DNA of 64,000 nucleotides from Eledone cirrhosa (GCA_964016885.1 OZ024748.1:32993490-33057489), one strand, 5' to 3'. Positions 10,600 to 22,961 are shown, counted from the first letter of the stretch. The notes: a model not told the origin generated them from the letters alone. Made by a program: numbers and translations.

Positions 10600-10843
10600 T
10601 CACATAACATTTACATTACACTATATATACTATTGTATTCTCACAGTAAAGGCTCTACCTCACATAACATTTACATTACATGTTTACGTTTATAATTTGC
10701 TTGTTTATTACTTTATATATACTATTGCGTTTTCACAATAAAGTTTACCTCACATAATATCTCATATACCATTTACATTACTCTATATATACTATTGTAC
10801 TTGGAAGTACAGGCTTTACCTCAGATAATATCTCACATAACAT
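10600..10843 (-). repeat. 72-bp tandem array 2 (inverted)
   Basis: About three diverged units in the opposite orientation to array 1. LINE copy A begins at its right edge, directly after CACATAACAT. Confidence 0.85.
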
Positions 10844-10994
10844 CTCGTATACGAGAGACATGTGTTGACTTGTGTGAACAAGATCGGCTACCGAGTTGGA
10901 TTTACTTACTCAAAAGTGAGTTTTGATTAATTTTTTTATACTGTAATATACGTTAACCCCTTGCCTTGGTCGTCAAACTTTGAGTTTATTTATT

Positions 10995-11015
10995 TTCGCC
11001 CCTGTTTGGGGCGAA
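10995..11015 (+). promoter_or_regulatory. Conserved 5' UTR hairpin of the LINE
   Basis: TTCGCCCC pairs with GGGGCGAA across a 5-base loop, 38 bases before the ORF1 start. It is present in copy C (24464-24484) and D (34239-34259) with a different loop, and precisely absent from copy B. A role in translation or RNA binding is only inferred. Confidence 0.6.
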
Positions 11016-11053
11016 TTTTCCAGTTAAAAATTTATTACGGCAAACTAATAGAA

Positions 11054-12763
11054 ATGGACGGAATTTTCACATCTCATCCTAACGAGAAAGCCACGCCCCC
11101 TAAGAAAGGTGATACAGAGAAGCTAGAAGCACAATGCTCTAAGTCTTCCCTCCTCACTTCTGCAAAAGAAACATGGAACACGGAATTAAAAGAAAAATTT
11201 GTAAAAATGGGTGAAAACCCAGAAAGTCACATAAACGCAGACAAAAACAACAATGACAATAACAGCAATAGTCACAACACCAACCAAGGAAAAAATAACG
11301 ATAACACCAAACAAAGCGAACCCACTACTGGTGCCTCCTTTGCACAGGCGGTCCGGAAAACACAGACCTGCAAGCAACTGGACATTACAACTCTGAGAGA
11401 AAAGATGAAGGAAGAAAAACAGTATGTAACTTTCAAAGAAGGAGGAGACTTCACAATCACCTCCCCACAAGAAATCAAAAGAGACACGACACTAAGAACG
11501 ATATCTTTCAGAACAATTTCCAACATAACAAGGAAACCAGCTCAATTATCCCAAAAAGAGATTGAGCTGGTCCTAAAAAATGTGTGGAGTGATATATCGT
11601 TCATACAAAAAGGGCCACTCTATGGGAATATAACGGTGCTAATGAAGGATCAATTGACGGCCAGGAAATACTCTGTGGCGCCAATTGTTTCCAAGCTACA
11701 CACATTTTTTCCCACATATTAAGGGAAAAGAACGCAGAAAATAAGAGTCTCCGGAATCCGGCCAAATGCATGCATTTCCTGGGTACTAACAGGATTTTTA
11801 GAAGACGAGGACGGAATCCTCTCAGTAGGAGAAGTCACCACAGACGTTTTCGGCGGTTTGAGCGCGGAGGTTCTGGTCCAAATGAGACCAGAACGAATAG
11901 CTAGAATACCACAGAGGGTGTCCCTCGATGGAGAAACATTTATATTCATTTCAGCCGAGGGTAGGAGGCCCATATGTTACTACTGTTCAAGCAGGAGTCA
12001 TCTAAGGGCTGCCTGTCCTCAATTGACAAAAAAAAGCTCTTTTGCCTACACCCCACACACCACCACCACCACCACAACAACAACAAAAACAATACGGAAA
12101 AATAACACAATACACGGCCCCACCCAAAACAACTCCCAAAACACACACAAACACAACAAAACCCCAAAATACACCACTACCCGACAGCACGGACGAGGAC
12201 CCAGCTGAAACGGCACCTAGTGACGAAGAGGGGGGGACCCTTCCAACCTGTAAAAAGGAAAAAAAAGAAAGCACCACATGAACATAAACGAAACAAACAC
12301 ACAACCACCAACAAAAACAAAACAAACAGAACAAACAAAATCCGCCCCACCCCAAAACATAACACATACAACAAAACGTAAGCACACACAAGAACAACAA
12401 ACAAACACAACACAAATAAAACAGTATACATACATTAACACAAATAACAAAGAACTAGTAAAAACAATACACAAAGACACTTCAGTGGAAACTGAAGGGC
12501 AATTCTTTGCAAGCGCAGCCAACAAACCGCATTTAAAAATGATAAGACTCCCAATGGACACCTATGCAAAACTAAGAGAGAACTTTCCTGAGGACGTGGG
12601 GAAAACATGTACTCGACCCTATAACCGCGTCCTCTTGAAACGTTTCCCCACCCACACCTCACCAAACACCCCCACTCCACCACAGAACAACACCCCACCA
12701 AACAACCCCTCCAATACGCCCATGGATATTGTGCAACCTGTTCCTCAGGAGCCGAACAGGTAG
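11054..12763 (+). pseudogene. LINE copy A ORF1 (nucleic-acid binding protein), broken
   Basis: Starts at the ATG of MDGIFTSHPNEKA; homologous starts occur in copies B, C and D. N-terminal about 85 residues are Asn/Thr-rich, followed by a conserved region (FAQAVRKTQTCKQLD to LVLKNVWSDISFIQ). Next is a zinc knuckle CYYCSSRSHLRAAC (CX2CX4HX4C) near 11975-12020, then a low-complexity Thr/Pro tract. The last about 160 residues (from MNINETNTQPP at 12278) are conserved in copies A-C; just before them copy B reads a basic KRKKRK, a likely nuclear signal. In copy A there is a TAA at 11720-11722 and shifts in the A8 run after the knuckle and near 12230. The frame ends at TAG 12761-12763, 21 bases before ORF2 and in the same frame. 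Confidence 0.75.
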
Positions 12764-12784
12764 GTCCTTCCTCTTTTAACCAAC

Positions 12785-15700
12785 ATGGCTGATATAAGAG
12801 TTGGGTGTCTGAATGTACGCGGCCTGGGACTGTCTTGGAAACAAGGCAAACTTTTAAACGATCTCAGGTCGCATAGAATGGATGTAATGGCTATTTGGGA
12901 GTCCAGGATCAGCAGCGAGCACCAACTGGCGCCCCTCTTCGATGACTTTGAGATCTTCGCATCTATCTGTCAACCGGTGGGTGGGGGTGGAGTTGTCGTT
13001 CTGCTGCGAAAACACCTGGGCCTCGCCATACAGAAGGTGCACCTGGACCCGGAGGGTCGACTGGTGGTTTTAGACGTCGGCAGTAGTGAAAGTGGAGCCC
13101 TTAGACTAATTGGGCAGCACGGCCGGAATACTTCCAACGTCTGGAAACTTTTCTGGGAACGTCCCGCTCCTTGCTTTTAGTGGGGGACTGGAATGGTATC
13201 CTGGATGCACGTTGGGACTATGTAGAGGCATGTGCCAATAGAGGGGGGTGTAAAAGCCTCAAAAGGTTAATCGGCCGATTTGACCTGGCCGATAGATATC
13301 GACTAGATTTTCCGACTGTACCACTATGGACGTGGACCAATCGCAGCGGAACATCTAGGTTGAACCTAGATAGGGTCCTAGTTAGAGAGAAGGATAGGGA
13401 CACATTTAGCTGTCCAAAAATGTTCATGGTTGACTATTCGGATCACAAGTTAGTGACCTGCATAGCCAACCTTGATAGAATCCATAGACAGGGACCCGGT
13501 TACTGGAAGCTGAACTTGTCCTTACCGACAAGCAAAGCTTACAGTAAACGGATTAGCACGTTAGTTAAGCAGAGTTTGACAGGGGCAATTGTCAACAACA
13601 GGTGGTGGAGCTCCCTTAAGAGAGCAATTAGAATAGAATCGATAGGTTTTAGTCAGGAATTAGCAAGGGATAGGAACAAGACGGAAAGGGAATTAGTAGA
13701 TAGAGTAGAAGAGGCGATTAGGAGTGGCAATGTAGCCGGCGTGCTGGCATCAAGAATGGCCTTAGACCAGTTCTTTGAGGTGAAGCCTGAAGGCTGCGTT
13801 GTCAGGAGTAAAATACGTGCTCTGGGTAATGAGGGAGCCAAAGCTGTTAGCTGGGCCCGAGTGACAGAGGCAAAAAGTGGGAACAAGTCCACGATTCGGT
13901 CTTTGAAGGACCAGGATGGGCGTGTGATCCTTGAACCTGGGCAGATGTGTGCGGCCTTTCAGCGGCACTTTGCACGACTGTTCGAGAGGGGCGCCGCGCC
14001 GGGTGAGACTATGGATTTTAATCCATACCTCGACGGTCTGCCGCGCCTCTCGGTCGCGGAGGCGAAGTCCTGCGAAAGGACGATTTCAGCTGCTGAGATA
14101 GGGGCGGCGCTGAACCAATGCGGCAAACGCAAGTCCCCGGGTCTCGATGGGCTACCATACGAGCTATATGTAGCGATGCCGGACTTGTTCTCCGATATCC
14201 TCGAAGCGGTCTACTGCAACTGTCAGCAAAACGGGAGAATTCCCAGTTCTGTGACCAAGGGCGTAGTTACGCTGGTGAGGAAGGATGAGAACAAGGGGGA
14301 TGTCATAAGTAACTTCAGGCCCATAACTCTGCTAAATACAGAGTTAAAGATTTTGGCCAAGGTGTTAGCGAAGAGGTTGGCGCTTGTCGTCGGAAACCTG
14401 GTGGGAGAAGCGCAGACATGTGCAATCCCGTCCAGGTCCATTCACGACAATCTCCACCTTATGCGATACATCATAGAGAGGGTAGGGAATGAACCCGGCT
14501 TTGGTGGGGCCCTGATCAACTTGGATCAATCTAAAGCTTTCGATAGGGTTGACCATCGTTACCTGGATGCGGTGCTCGCGGCGGCAGGCTTCGGACCCGT
14601 TTTCAGGGGTTGGATTGCTGCGATGCACAGCAGCAACGTCTGCTCAAGGTTCAAGGTGAACGGCCACCTCTCGGAGCCGTTCCAAATCATGCGATCCATC
14701 CGACAGGGATGCCCTCTCTCCTCCCTTCTGTATGTGCTGGCTCTTGACCCACTACTGCGGAAGTTGGAGCGGTTGCAGGGCATCCCTTTGGAACCGGGAT
14801 TGCAGAAAGCGGCGTCGGCCTACGCCGATGACGTGACAGTAATGGTGTCGAAAACCTCGCAAATCGGTGAGATCGGCACCTTACTGGAGGAATATGAAAG
14901 GTTTACAGGAGCCAAGCTGAACCGGGACAAGTCCGTCGGTTTGCAACTCGGAACATGGAGAGGCAAACCGATGCCCTCCAACGACGTCGTCGGACGCTGG
15001 ACGGAGGGCCCGGTGAAGCTGCTTGGGGTCTGGTTCGGACCAGACCTCCAGGTGGAGAAAAACTGGAATGAGGTAACGGCCAGGGTGTTTTCACTCACCC
15101 AGAAGTGGGCCCAGTGCAAACTATCCCTGAAAGGTCGAGCGGAGGTGGCGAATACTTATATAGCATCCGTCATCTACTACCGCTTGACCGTCGTGCCTTG
15201 CCCAGTGAAAAGACTCGCCAAAATGGAGTGCGCGCTGTTCCAATTTCTTTGGAACAAGCGGACCCCTTTGGTGAGGAGATCCATCTGCTGTCAACACCCT
15301 TCGAAAGGAGGGCTGGGGATGCCGTGGCTACAGATGCGTAAACACGCATTAAGGCTACGGCACCTCCAGGTATTCCTCACCGGTCAACCGGTGTCGGCCC
15401 CGTTTGTGAGGCGAGCCTTTCCCAGACTCGTCTCGCTCACCGAGCTGCAATCCTGGGTCAAGCAAAGACCGAGAAAAGTGGGCGACTGGCACATTGAATG
15501 TGCCCAGGCGCTCACGGCCCTCTGGAAAGCGGACCTGGCAATCAGTGGAGACTCCACCTCGACATTCTATAGAGGGTTGGTACGCAACAGGTGCGACGAT
15601 GCTCTCGGAGAAGCTCTAGGCATGGAGGAAGATGAACTGGCCAGTCTGTTCGGTAGGACGTTTGGCCCTGGGCCGATGGACAACTTCCAAAAGTCCCTGG

Positions 15701-16201
15701 CTTGGCAGTGCTACCGAGGGGCTCTACCCGTTCGAGACAAGCTCCACAGGCATGGGAGCCTGGGTAGGGATCCTTGGAATAAGATCTGTCCGAGATGCGT
15801 GCATGACGACGAAACCGTTGCGCACGCATTCGTACACTGCCCAGGCATTGCTGACCTGTGGGGCTATGTGGAACGACTACTGTCGAGGGTGGCACCAATC
15901 CGGTTGACCACCGAGTCCATTGTCACGATCAAACCGCCTCCCCTTTTCAAAAACGAAGGAGAGTCGGTTTTTCTGTGTGATAGCCATGGCTAAAGAAGTT
16001 GTATGGTGGACGAGGCTGAAAGGGCTGAGGTCAGACACCTTTCTCTCCGGCCAACAACTGGTCCCCTTTTTCAAATACCATTTTAAAAGAAGGATCAGAA
16101 TGGAGAGAGAGGTGCTCTACCCCAGCAAGTTTTATGAAAGGTGGGTGAAAGTAGGGAGAATGGCCAGAGTGAATGGGTCTTCTCTCTATATCAGCCTGTA
16201 G
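12785..16201 (+). pseudogene. LINE copy A ORF2: APE endonuclease and reverse transcriptase, broken
   Basis: Starts MADIRVGCLNVRGLG, the usual N-terminus of an apurinic-type endonuclease. GDWNGILDARWD (13183) and YSDHKLVTC (13435) are endonuclease motifs. RT motifs follow: KSPGLDGLPYELY (14132), FRPITLLNTELK (14317), LINLDQSKAFDRVDH (14512), IRQGCPLSSLLYVLALDPLL (14698) and the catalytic YADD at 14821-14832. A C-terminal Cys/His cluster (CPRC...HAFVHC, about 15790-15840) fits L1/Tx1-like ORF2. Total about 1,130 residues. Two lesions: a 19-bp deletion near 13114 relative to copy C, and a 2-bp deletion near 15972; both shift the frame. Otherwise the RT is open from 13171 to 15993, so copy A is relatively young. 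Confidence 0.88.
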
Positions 16202-16436
16202 GTGAAAGAAGAGGAAAAAGAGGAGACGAGGGAAGCACCTAATCTTTGTGCTCCTGAGGAGAAGGCTTGCACATTTTTTCCGGGGTGTGTGCGACCCATG
16301 TTAATGCCCCCTCCCTATTGAGGACTTCGTTTGTTGTTGTTATTTCATTGTTATATTTTTGTACTCGTTAATTATATGTAAACTTCACCCCTTGTATCTG
16401 TCCCTACCTTTTGTGCCCTAGTGGCAAATAAAGAAA

Positions 16437-16847
16437 TCACTCTATATATACTATTGTATTTTCACAGCAAAGACTTTACTGTGAAAATACAATAGTATAT
16501 ATAGAGTAATGTAAATGTTATGTGAGATATTATATGAGGGGAAGCCTTTACTGTGAAAATACAATAGTATATATAGAGTAATGTAAATGTTATGTGAGAT
16601 ATTATGTAAGATAAAGACTTTACTGTGAAAATACAATAGTATATATAAAGTAATGTAAATGTTCTGTGAGATATTATGTGAGGTAAAGAATTTACTGTGA
16701 AAATATAATAGTATATATAGTGTAATGTAAATGTTATGTGAGATATTATGTGAGATAAAGATTTTACTGTGAAAATATAATAGTATATATAGAGTAATGT
16801 AAATGTTATCTGAGATATTATGTAAGATAAAGCCTTTACTTTGAAAA
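16437..16847 (+). repeat. 72-bp tandem array 3 with an inverted junction
   Basis: The first about 30 bases are in minus orientation (TCTATATATACTATTG...) and continue the array split by LINE A. From 16475 the array switches to plus orientation, giving a 27-bp inverted repeat around 16441-16503. About five plus-oriented units follow until LINE copy B begins at 16848. Confidence 0.88.
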
Positions 16848-18933
16848 TGCGACCTGAGATCGTTTAAAAGTTTGCCTTGTTTCCAAGACAGTACCAGGCC
16901 ACGTACATTCAGACAACCAACTCTTATATCAGCCATGTTGGTTAAAAGAGGAAGGACTTACCTGTTCGGCTCCTGGGGAACAGGTTGCACAATATCCATG
17001 GGCGTATTGGAGGGGTTGTTTGGTGGGGTGTTGTTTTGTGGTGGGGTGGGGGTGTTTGGTGAGGTGTGGGTGTCTTGGGTGTGTGTGGGGAAACGTTTCA
17101 AGAGGACGCGGTTATAGGGTTGAGTACATGTTTTCCCCACGTCCTCAGGAAAGTTCTCTCTTAGTTTTGCATAGGTGTCCATTGGGAGTCTTATCATTTT
17201 TAAATGCGGTTTGTTGGCCGCGCTTGCAAAGAATTGCCCTTCAGTTTCCACCGAAGGGTCTTTGTGTATTGTTTTTACTAGTTCTTTGTTATTTGTGTTA
17301 ATGTATGTATACTGTTTTATTTGTGTTGTCTTTGTGTTTGTTTGTTGTTCTTGTGTGTGCTTGCGTTTTGTTGTATGTGTTATGTTTTGGGGTGGGGTGG
17401 TTTTTGTTTGTTCTGTTTGTTTTGTTTTTGTTGGTGGTTGTGTGTTTGTTTCGTTTATGTTCATGTGGTGTTTTCTTTTTTTTCTTTTTACAGGTTGGAA
17501 GGGTTCCCCCTCTTCATCACTAGGTGCCGTTTCAGCTGGGTCCTCGTCCGTGCTGTCGGGTAGTGGTGTATTTTGGGGTTTTGTTGTGTTTGTGTGTGTT
17601 TTTGGAGTTGTTTTGGGTGGGACCGTGTCTTGTATTGTTTATTCGTGTTGTTTTTGTTGTTGTTGCTTTTGTTGTTGTTGTGGTCGTGGTAGTGGTGGTG
17701 GTGGTGGCGGTGGTGGTGTGTGGGGTGTAGGCAAAAGAGCCTTTTTTTTGTCAATTGAGCACAGGCAGCCCTTAGATGACCCCTGCTTGAACAGTAGTAA
17801 CATATGGGCCTCCTACCCTCGGCTGAAATGTATACAAATGTTTCTCCATCGAGGGACACCCTCTGTGGTATTCTTGCTATTCGTTCTGGTCTCATTTGGA
17901 CCAGAACCTCCATGCTCAAACCGCCGAAAACGTGTGGTGACTTCTCCTACTGAGAGGATTCCGTCCTCGTCTTCTAAAAATCCTGTTAGTACCCAGGAAA
18001 TGCATGCGTTTGGCCGGATTCCGGAGACTCTTATTTTTAGCATTCTTTTCCCCAAGTATGTGGGGAAAAATATGTGTAGCTTGGAAACAATTGGCGACAC
18101 AGAGTATTTCCTGGCCGTCAATTGATCCTTCATTAGCACCGTTATATTCCCATAGAGTAGCCCTTTTTGTATGAACGATATATCACTCCACACATTTTTT
18201 AGGACCAGCTCAATCTCTTTTTGGGATAATTGAGCTGGTTTCCTTGTTATGTTGGAAATTGTTCTGAAGGATATCGTTCTTAGTGTCGTGTCTCTTTTGA
18301 TTTCTTGGGGGGAGGTGATTGTGAAGTCTCCTCCTTCTTTGAAAGTTACATACTGTTTTGCTTCCTTCATCTTTTCTCTCAGAGTTGTAATGTCCAGTTG
18401 CTTGCAGGTCTGTGTTTTTCGGACCGCCTGTGCAAAGGAGGCACCAGTAGTGTGTTCGCTTTGTTTGGTGTTATCGTTATTTTTTCCTTTTTTTCTTGGT
18501 TGGTGTTGTGACTATTGCTGTTGTTTGTCGTGCTGTTATTGTCATTGTTGTTTTTGTCTGCGTTTATGTGACTTTCTGGGTTTTCACCCATTTTAACAAA
18601 TTTTTCTTTTAATTCCATGTTCCATGTTTCTTTTGCAGAAGTGAGGAGGGAAGACTTAGAGCATTGTGCTTCTAGCTTCTCTGTATCACCTTTCTTAGGG
18701 GGCGTGGCTTTCACGTTAGGATGAGATGTGAAAATTCCGTCCATTTCTATCAGTTTGTCGTAATAAATTTTTAAATGTAAAATTAAATAAACTCAAAGTC
18801 TGACGACCCAGGCAAGGGGTTAACGTATATTACAGTACAAAAATAATAAATCAAAACTCACTTTTGAGTAAGTAAATCCAACTCGGTAGCCGAGCTTGTT
18901 CACACACGTCAACACACATCTCTCGTATACGAG
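16848..18933 (-). mobile_element. Non-LTR retrotransposon copy B, 5' portion only
   Basis: On the minus strand it starts at the CTCGTATACGAG palindrome after the 72-bp repeat (ATGTTATGTG at 18934) and runs through ORF1. It stops after about 30 codons of ORF2, where it joins the middle of a 72-bp unit (GAAAATG/CGACCTGAG). LINE copies are normally 5'-truncated; this one has lost its 3' part, so a later deletion or recombination is more likely than abortive reverse transcription. The 5' UTR hairpin present in A, C and D is missing. Confidence 0.85.
16956..18744 (-). pseudogene. LINE copy B ORF1, broken
   Basis: Begins MDGIFTSHPNVKATPP at 18744. It shifts frame near 18500-18379, continues as the central conserved region (18370-17813), shifts again near the zinc knuckle CYYCSSRGHLRAAC (about 17820-17780), and resumes with MNINETNTQPP from 17464, preceded in frame by KRKKRK. 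It ends at a TAA at the position where A and C have TAG. ORF2 begins with ATG at 16936 and is cut off near 16849. Confidence 0.75.
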
Positions 18934-19279
18934 ATGTTATGTGAGATATTATGTGAGGTAAAGACTTTACTGTGAAAATACAATAGTATATATAGAGTAA
19001 TGTAAATATTATGTGAGGTAAAGCCTTTACTATGAAAATATAATAGTATATATAGAGTAATGTAAATGTTATGTGAGATATTATGTGAGGTAAAGACTTT
19101 ACTGTGAAAATACAATAGTATATATAGAGAAACGTAAAGGTTATGTGAGATATTATGTGAGGTAAAGCTTTTACTGTGAAAATACAATAGATTATATATA
19201 GAGTAATGTAAATGGTATGTGAGATATTATGTGAGGTAAAGACTTTACTGTGAATATACAATAGTATATATAGAGTAAT
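18934..19279 (+). repeat. 72-bp tandem array 4
   Basis: About five plus-oriented units between LINE copies B and C, some with small deletions (for example near 19010). Its right end is AGAGTAAT, where the 3' end of LINE C begins. Confidence 0.9.
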
Positions 19280-19514
19280 TTCTTTATTTGCCACCAGGGC
19301 ACAAAAGATAAGAACAGATACAAAGGGGGGAAGTTTACATATAATTAACGAGTACAAAAATATAACAATGAAATAACAACAACAAACGAAGTCCTCAATG
19401 GGGAGGGGGCATTAACATGGGTCGCACACACCCCGGAAAAAATGTGCAAGCCTTCTCCTCAGGAGCACAAAAAGTAGGTGCTTCCCTCGTCTCCTCTTTT
19501 TCCTCTTCTTTCAC

Positions 19515-22500
19515 CTACAGGCTGATATAGAGAGAAGACCCATTCACTCTGGCCATTCTCCCTACTTTCACCCACCTTTCATAAAACTTGCTGGGGTAGA
19601 GCACCTCTCTCTCCATTCTGATCCTTCTTTTAAAATGGTATTTGAAAAAGGGGACCAGTTGTTGGCCGGAGAGAAAGGTGTCTGACCTCAGCCCTTTCAG
19701 CCTCGGCCACCATACAACTTCTTTAGCCATGGCTATCACACAGAGAAAAACCGCCTCTCCTTCGTTTTTGAAAGGGGGAGGCGGTTTGATCGTGACAATG
19801 GACTCGGTGGTCAACCGGATTGGTGCCACCCTCGACAGTAGTCGTTCCACATAGCCCCACAGGTCAGCAATGCCTGGGGAGTGTACGAATGCGTGCGCAA
19901 CGGTTTCGTCGTCATGCACGCATCTCGGACAGATCTTATTCAAAGGATCCCTACCCAGGCTCCCATGCCTGTGGAGCTTGTCTCGAACGGGTAGAGCCCC
20001 TCGGTAGCACTGCCAAGCCAGGGACTTTTGGAAGTTGTCCATCGGTCCAGAGCCAAACGTCCTAACGAACAGACTGGCCAGTTCATCTTCCTCCATGCCT
20101 AGAGCTTCTCCGAGAGCATCGTCGCACCTGCTGCGTACCAAACCTCTATAGAATGTCAAGGTGGAGTCTCCACTGATTTCCGGGTCCGCTTTCCAGAGGG
20201 CCGTGAGCGCCTGGGCACATTCAATGTGCCAGTCGCCCACTTTTCTCGGTCTTTGCTTGACCCAGGATTGCAGCTCGGTGAGCGAAACGAGTCTGGGAAA
20301 GGCTCGCCTCACAAACGGGGCCCACACCGGTTGACCGGTGAGGAATACCTGGAGGTGCCGTAGCCTTAATACGTGTTTATGCATCTGTAGCCACGGCATC
20401 CCCAGCTCTCCTTTCGCTGGGTGTTGACAGCAGATGGATCTCCTCACCAAAGGGGTCCGCTTGTTCCAAAGAAATTGGAACAGCACGCACTCCATTTTGG
20501 CGAGTCTTTTCACTGAGCAAGGCACGACGGTCAAGCGGTAGTAGATGACGGATGCTATATAAGCGTTCGGCACCTCCGCTCGACCTTTCAGGGATAGCTT
20601 GCACTGGGCCCACTTCTGGGCGAGTGAAAACACCCTGGCCGTTACCTCATTCCAGTTTTTCTCCATCTGGAGGTCTGGTCCGAACCAGACCCTAAGCAGC
20701 TTCACCGGGCCCTCCATCCAGCGTCCGACGACATCGTTGGAGGGCATCGGTTTGCCTCTCCATGTTCCGAGTTGCAAACCGACGGACTTGTCCCGGTTCA
20801 GCTTGGCTCCTGTAAACCTTTCATATTCCTCCAGTAAGGTGCCAATCTCACCGATTTGCGAGGTTCTCGACACCATTACTGTCACGTCATCGGCGAAGGC
20901 CGACGCCGCTTTCTGCAATCCCGGTTCCAAAGGGATGCCCTGCAACCGCTCCAACTTCCGCAGTAGTGGGTCAAGAGCCAGCACATACAGAAGGGTGGAG
21001 AGAGGGCATCCCTGTCGGATGGATCGCATGATTTGGAACGGCTCCGAGAGGTGGCCGTTCACCTTGACCCTTGAGCAGACGTTGCTGCTGTGCATCGCAG
21101 CAATCCGACCCCTGAAAACGGGTCCGAAGCCTGCCGCCGCGAGCACCGCATCCAGGTAACGATGGTCAACCCTATCGAAAGCTTTAGATTGATCCAAGTT
21201 GATCAGGGCCCCACCAAAGCCGGGTTCATTCCCTACCCTCTCTATGATGTATCGCATAAGGTGGAGATTGTCGTGAATGGACCTGGACGGGATTGCACAT
21301 GTCTGCGCTTCTCCCACCAGGTTTTCGACGACAAGCGCCAACCTCTTCACTAAGACCTTGGCCAAAATCTTTAACTCTGCATTTAGCAGAGTTATGTGCC
21401 TGAAGTTACTTATGTCCTCCCCCTTGTTCTCGTCGTTCCTCACCAGCGTAACTACGCCCTTGGCCACAGAACTGGGAATTCTCCCGTTCTGCTGCCAGTT
21501 GCAGTAGACCGCTTCGAGGATATCGGAGAACAAGTCCGGCATCGCTACATATAGCTCGTATAGTAGACCATCGAGACCCGGGGATTTGCGTTTGCCGCAT
21601 TGGCTCAGCGCCGCCCCTATCTCAGCAGCTGAAATCGTCCTTTCGCAGGACTTCGCCTCCGCGACCGAGAGGCGCGGCAGACCGTCGAGGTATGGATTGA
21701 AATCCATAGTCTCACCCGGCGCACCGCCCCTCCCGAACAGTCGTCCAAAGTGCCGATGAAAGGCCGCACACATCTGCCCAGGTTCAAGGATCACACACCC
21801 ATCCTGGTCCTTGAAAGACCGAATCGTGGACTTGTTCCCATTTTTTGCCTCTGTCACTCAGGCCCAGCTAACAGCTTTGGCTCCCTCATTACCCAGAGCA
21901 CGTATTTTACTCCTGACAATGCAGCCCTCGTGCTTCACATCAAAGAACTGGTCTAAGGCCATTCTTGATGCCAGCACGCTGGCTATATTGCCACTCCTAA
22001 TCGCCTCTTCTACTCTATCTACTAATTCCCTTTCCATCTTGTTCCTATCCCTTGCTAATTCCTGACTAAAACCTATCGATTCTATTCTAATTGCTCTCTT
22101 AAGACTGCTCCACCACCTGTTGTTGACAATTGCCCCTGTCAAACTCTGCTTAACTAACGTTCTAATCCGTTTACTGTAAGCTTTGCTTGTCGGTAAGGAC
22201 AAGTTCAGCTTCCAGTAACCGGGTCCCTGTCTATGGGTTCTATCAAGGTTGACTATGCAGGTCACTAACTTGTGATCAGAATAGTCAACCATGAACATTT
22301 TTGGACAGCTAAATGTGTCCCTATCCTTATCTCTAACTAGGACCCTATCTAGGTATGACCTAAATGTTCTGCTACGATTGGTGCACGTCCAATGTGGTAC
22401 AGTCGGAAAATCTAGACGATATCTATCGGACAGGTCAAATCGGCCGATTAACCTTTTGAGGCTTTTACACCCCCCCCCCCCCTCTATTGGCACATGCCCC

Positions 22501-22961
22501 TACATAGTCCCAACGTGCATCCAGGATACCATTCCAGTCACCCACTAAAAGCAAGGAGCGGGATGTTCCCAGAAAAGTCTCCAGACGTTGGAAGTAGTCC
22601 GGCCGTGCTGCCCAAAAAGGGGCGTACACAGCAATTAGTCTAAGGGCTCCACTTTCACTACTGCCGACGTCTAAAACCACCAGTCGACCCTCCGGGTCCA
22701 GGTGCACCTTCTGTATGGCGAGGCCCAGGTGTTTTCGCTGCAGAACAACAACCCCACCCCCACCCACCCCCGGTTGACAGAGAGATGCGAATATCTCAAA
22801 GTCGTCGAATAGGGGCGCCAGTTGGCGCTCACTGCTGATCCTGGACTCGCAAATAGCCATTACATCCATTCTATGTGACCTGAGATCGTTTAAAAGTTTG
22901 CCTTGTTTCCAAGACAGTCCCAGGCCGCGTACATTCAGACACCCAATCTTATATCAACCAT
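19515..22961 (-). pseudogene. LINE copy C ORF2: APE endonuclease and reverse transcriptase, broken
   Basis: The ATG is at 22961 (MVDIR...); a one-base deletion a few codons later shifts the frame. The endonuclease then reads MDVMAICESRISSE, and LRLIAVYAPFWAARPDYFQR, the segment deleted in copy A. A run of C on the plus strand at about 22471-22484 shifts the frame again. From 22493 to 19515 the frame is open except for one TGA at 21858-21860 (CGA in copy A). The RT active site is FADD rather than YADD (about 20890). The C-terminus is complete (WVKVGRMARVNGSSLYISL). Useful as the reference for copy A's deletions. Confidence 0.88.

Larger units (their letters stand above)
10844..16436 (+). mobile_element. 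Non-LTR retrotransposon copy A (Tx1/L1-like), full length, broken frames
   Basis: A complete LINE of about 5.6 kb: 5' UTR with a 12-bp palindrome CTCGTATACGAG at the very start and a GC hairpin, ORF1 with a CCHC knuckle, ORF2 with APE endonuclease and RT, a short 3' UTR, and an end in GGCAAATAAAGAAA. Both ends abut the 72-bp repeat: CACATAACAT before, ACTCTATATATA after. About four bases of the intact repeat are missing and no target duplication is seen. Copies B, C and D have the same 5' junction, and C the same 3' junction. This points to a target-specific LINE. Tx1-clade membership is inferred from RT motifs (LINLDQSKAFDRVDH, FRPITLLN). Confidence 0.85.

Noticed and set aside
12278..12763. 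A separate middle ORF (MNINETNTQ...) between LINE ORF1 and ORF2
   Set aside because: Copy B shows it in frame with the KRKKRK segment upstream, so it is better read as the C-terminal part of ORF1; the apparent ATGA overlap in copy A comes from indels.
17175..18125. A 316-codon Cys/Val/Phe-rich frame on the plus strand
   Set aside because: It is the antisense of LINE copy B ORF1 with its (ACC)n tract; the conserved protein is on the minus strand in every copy.
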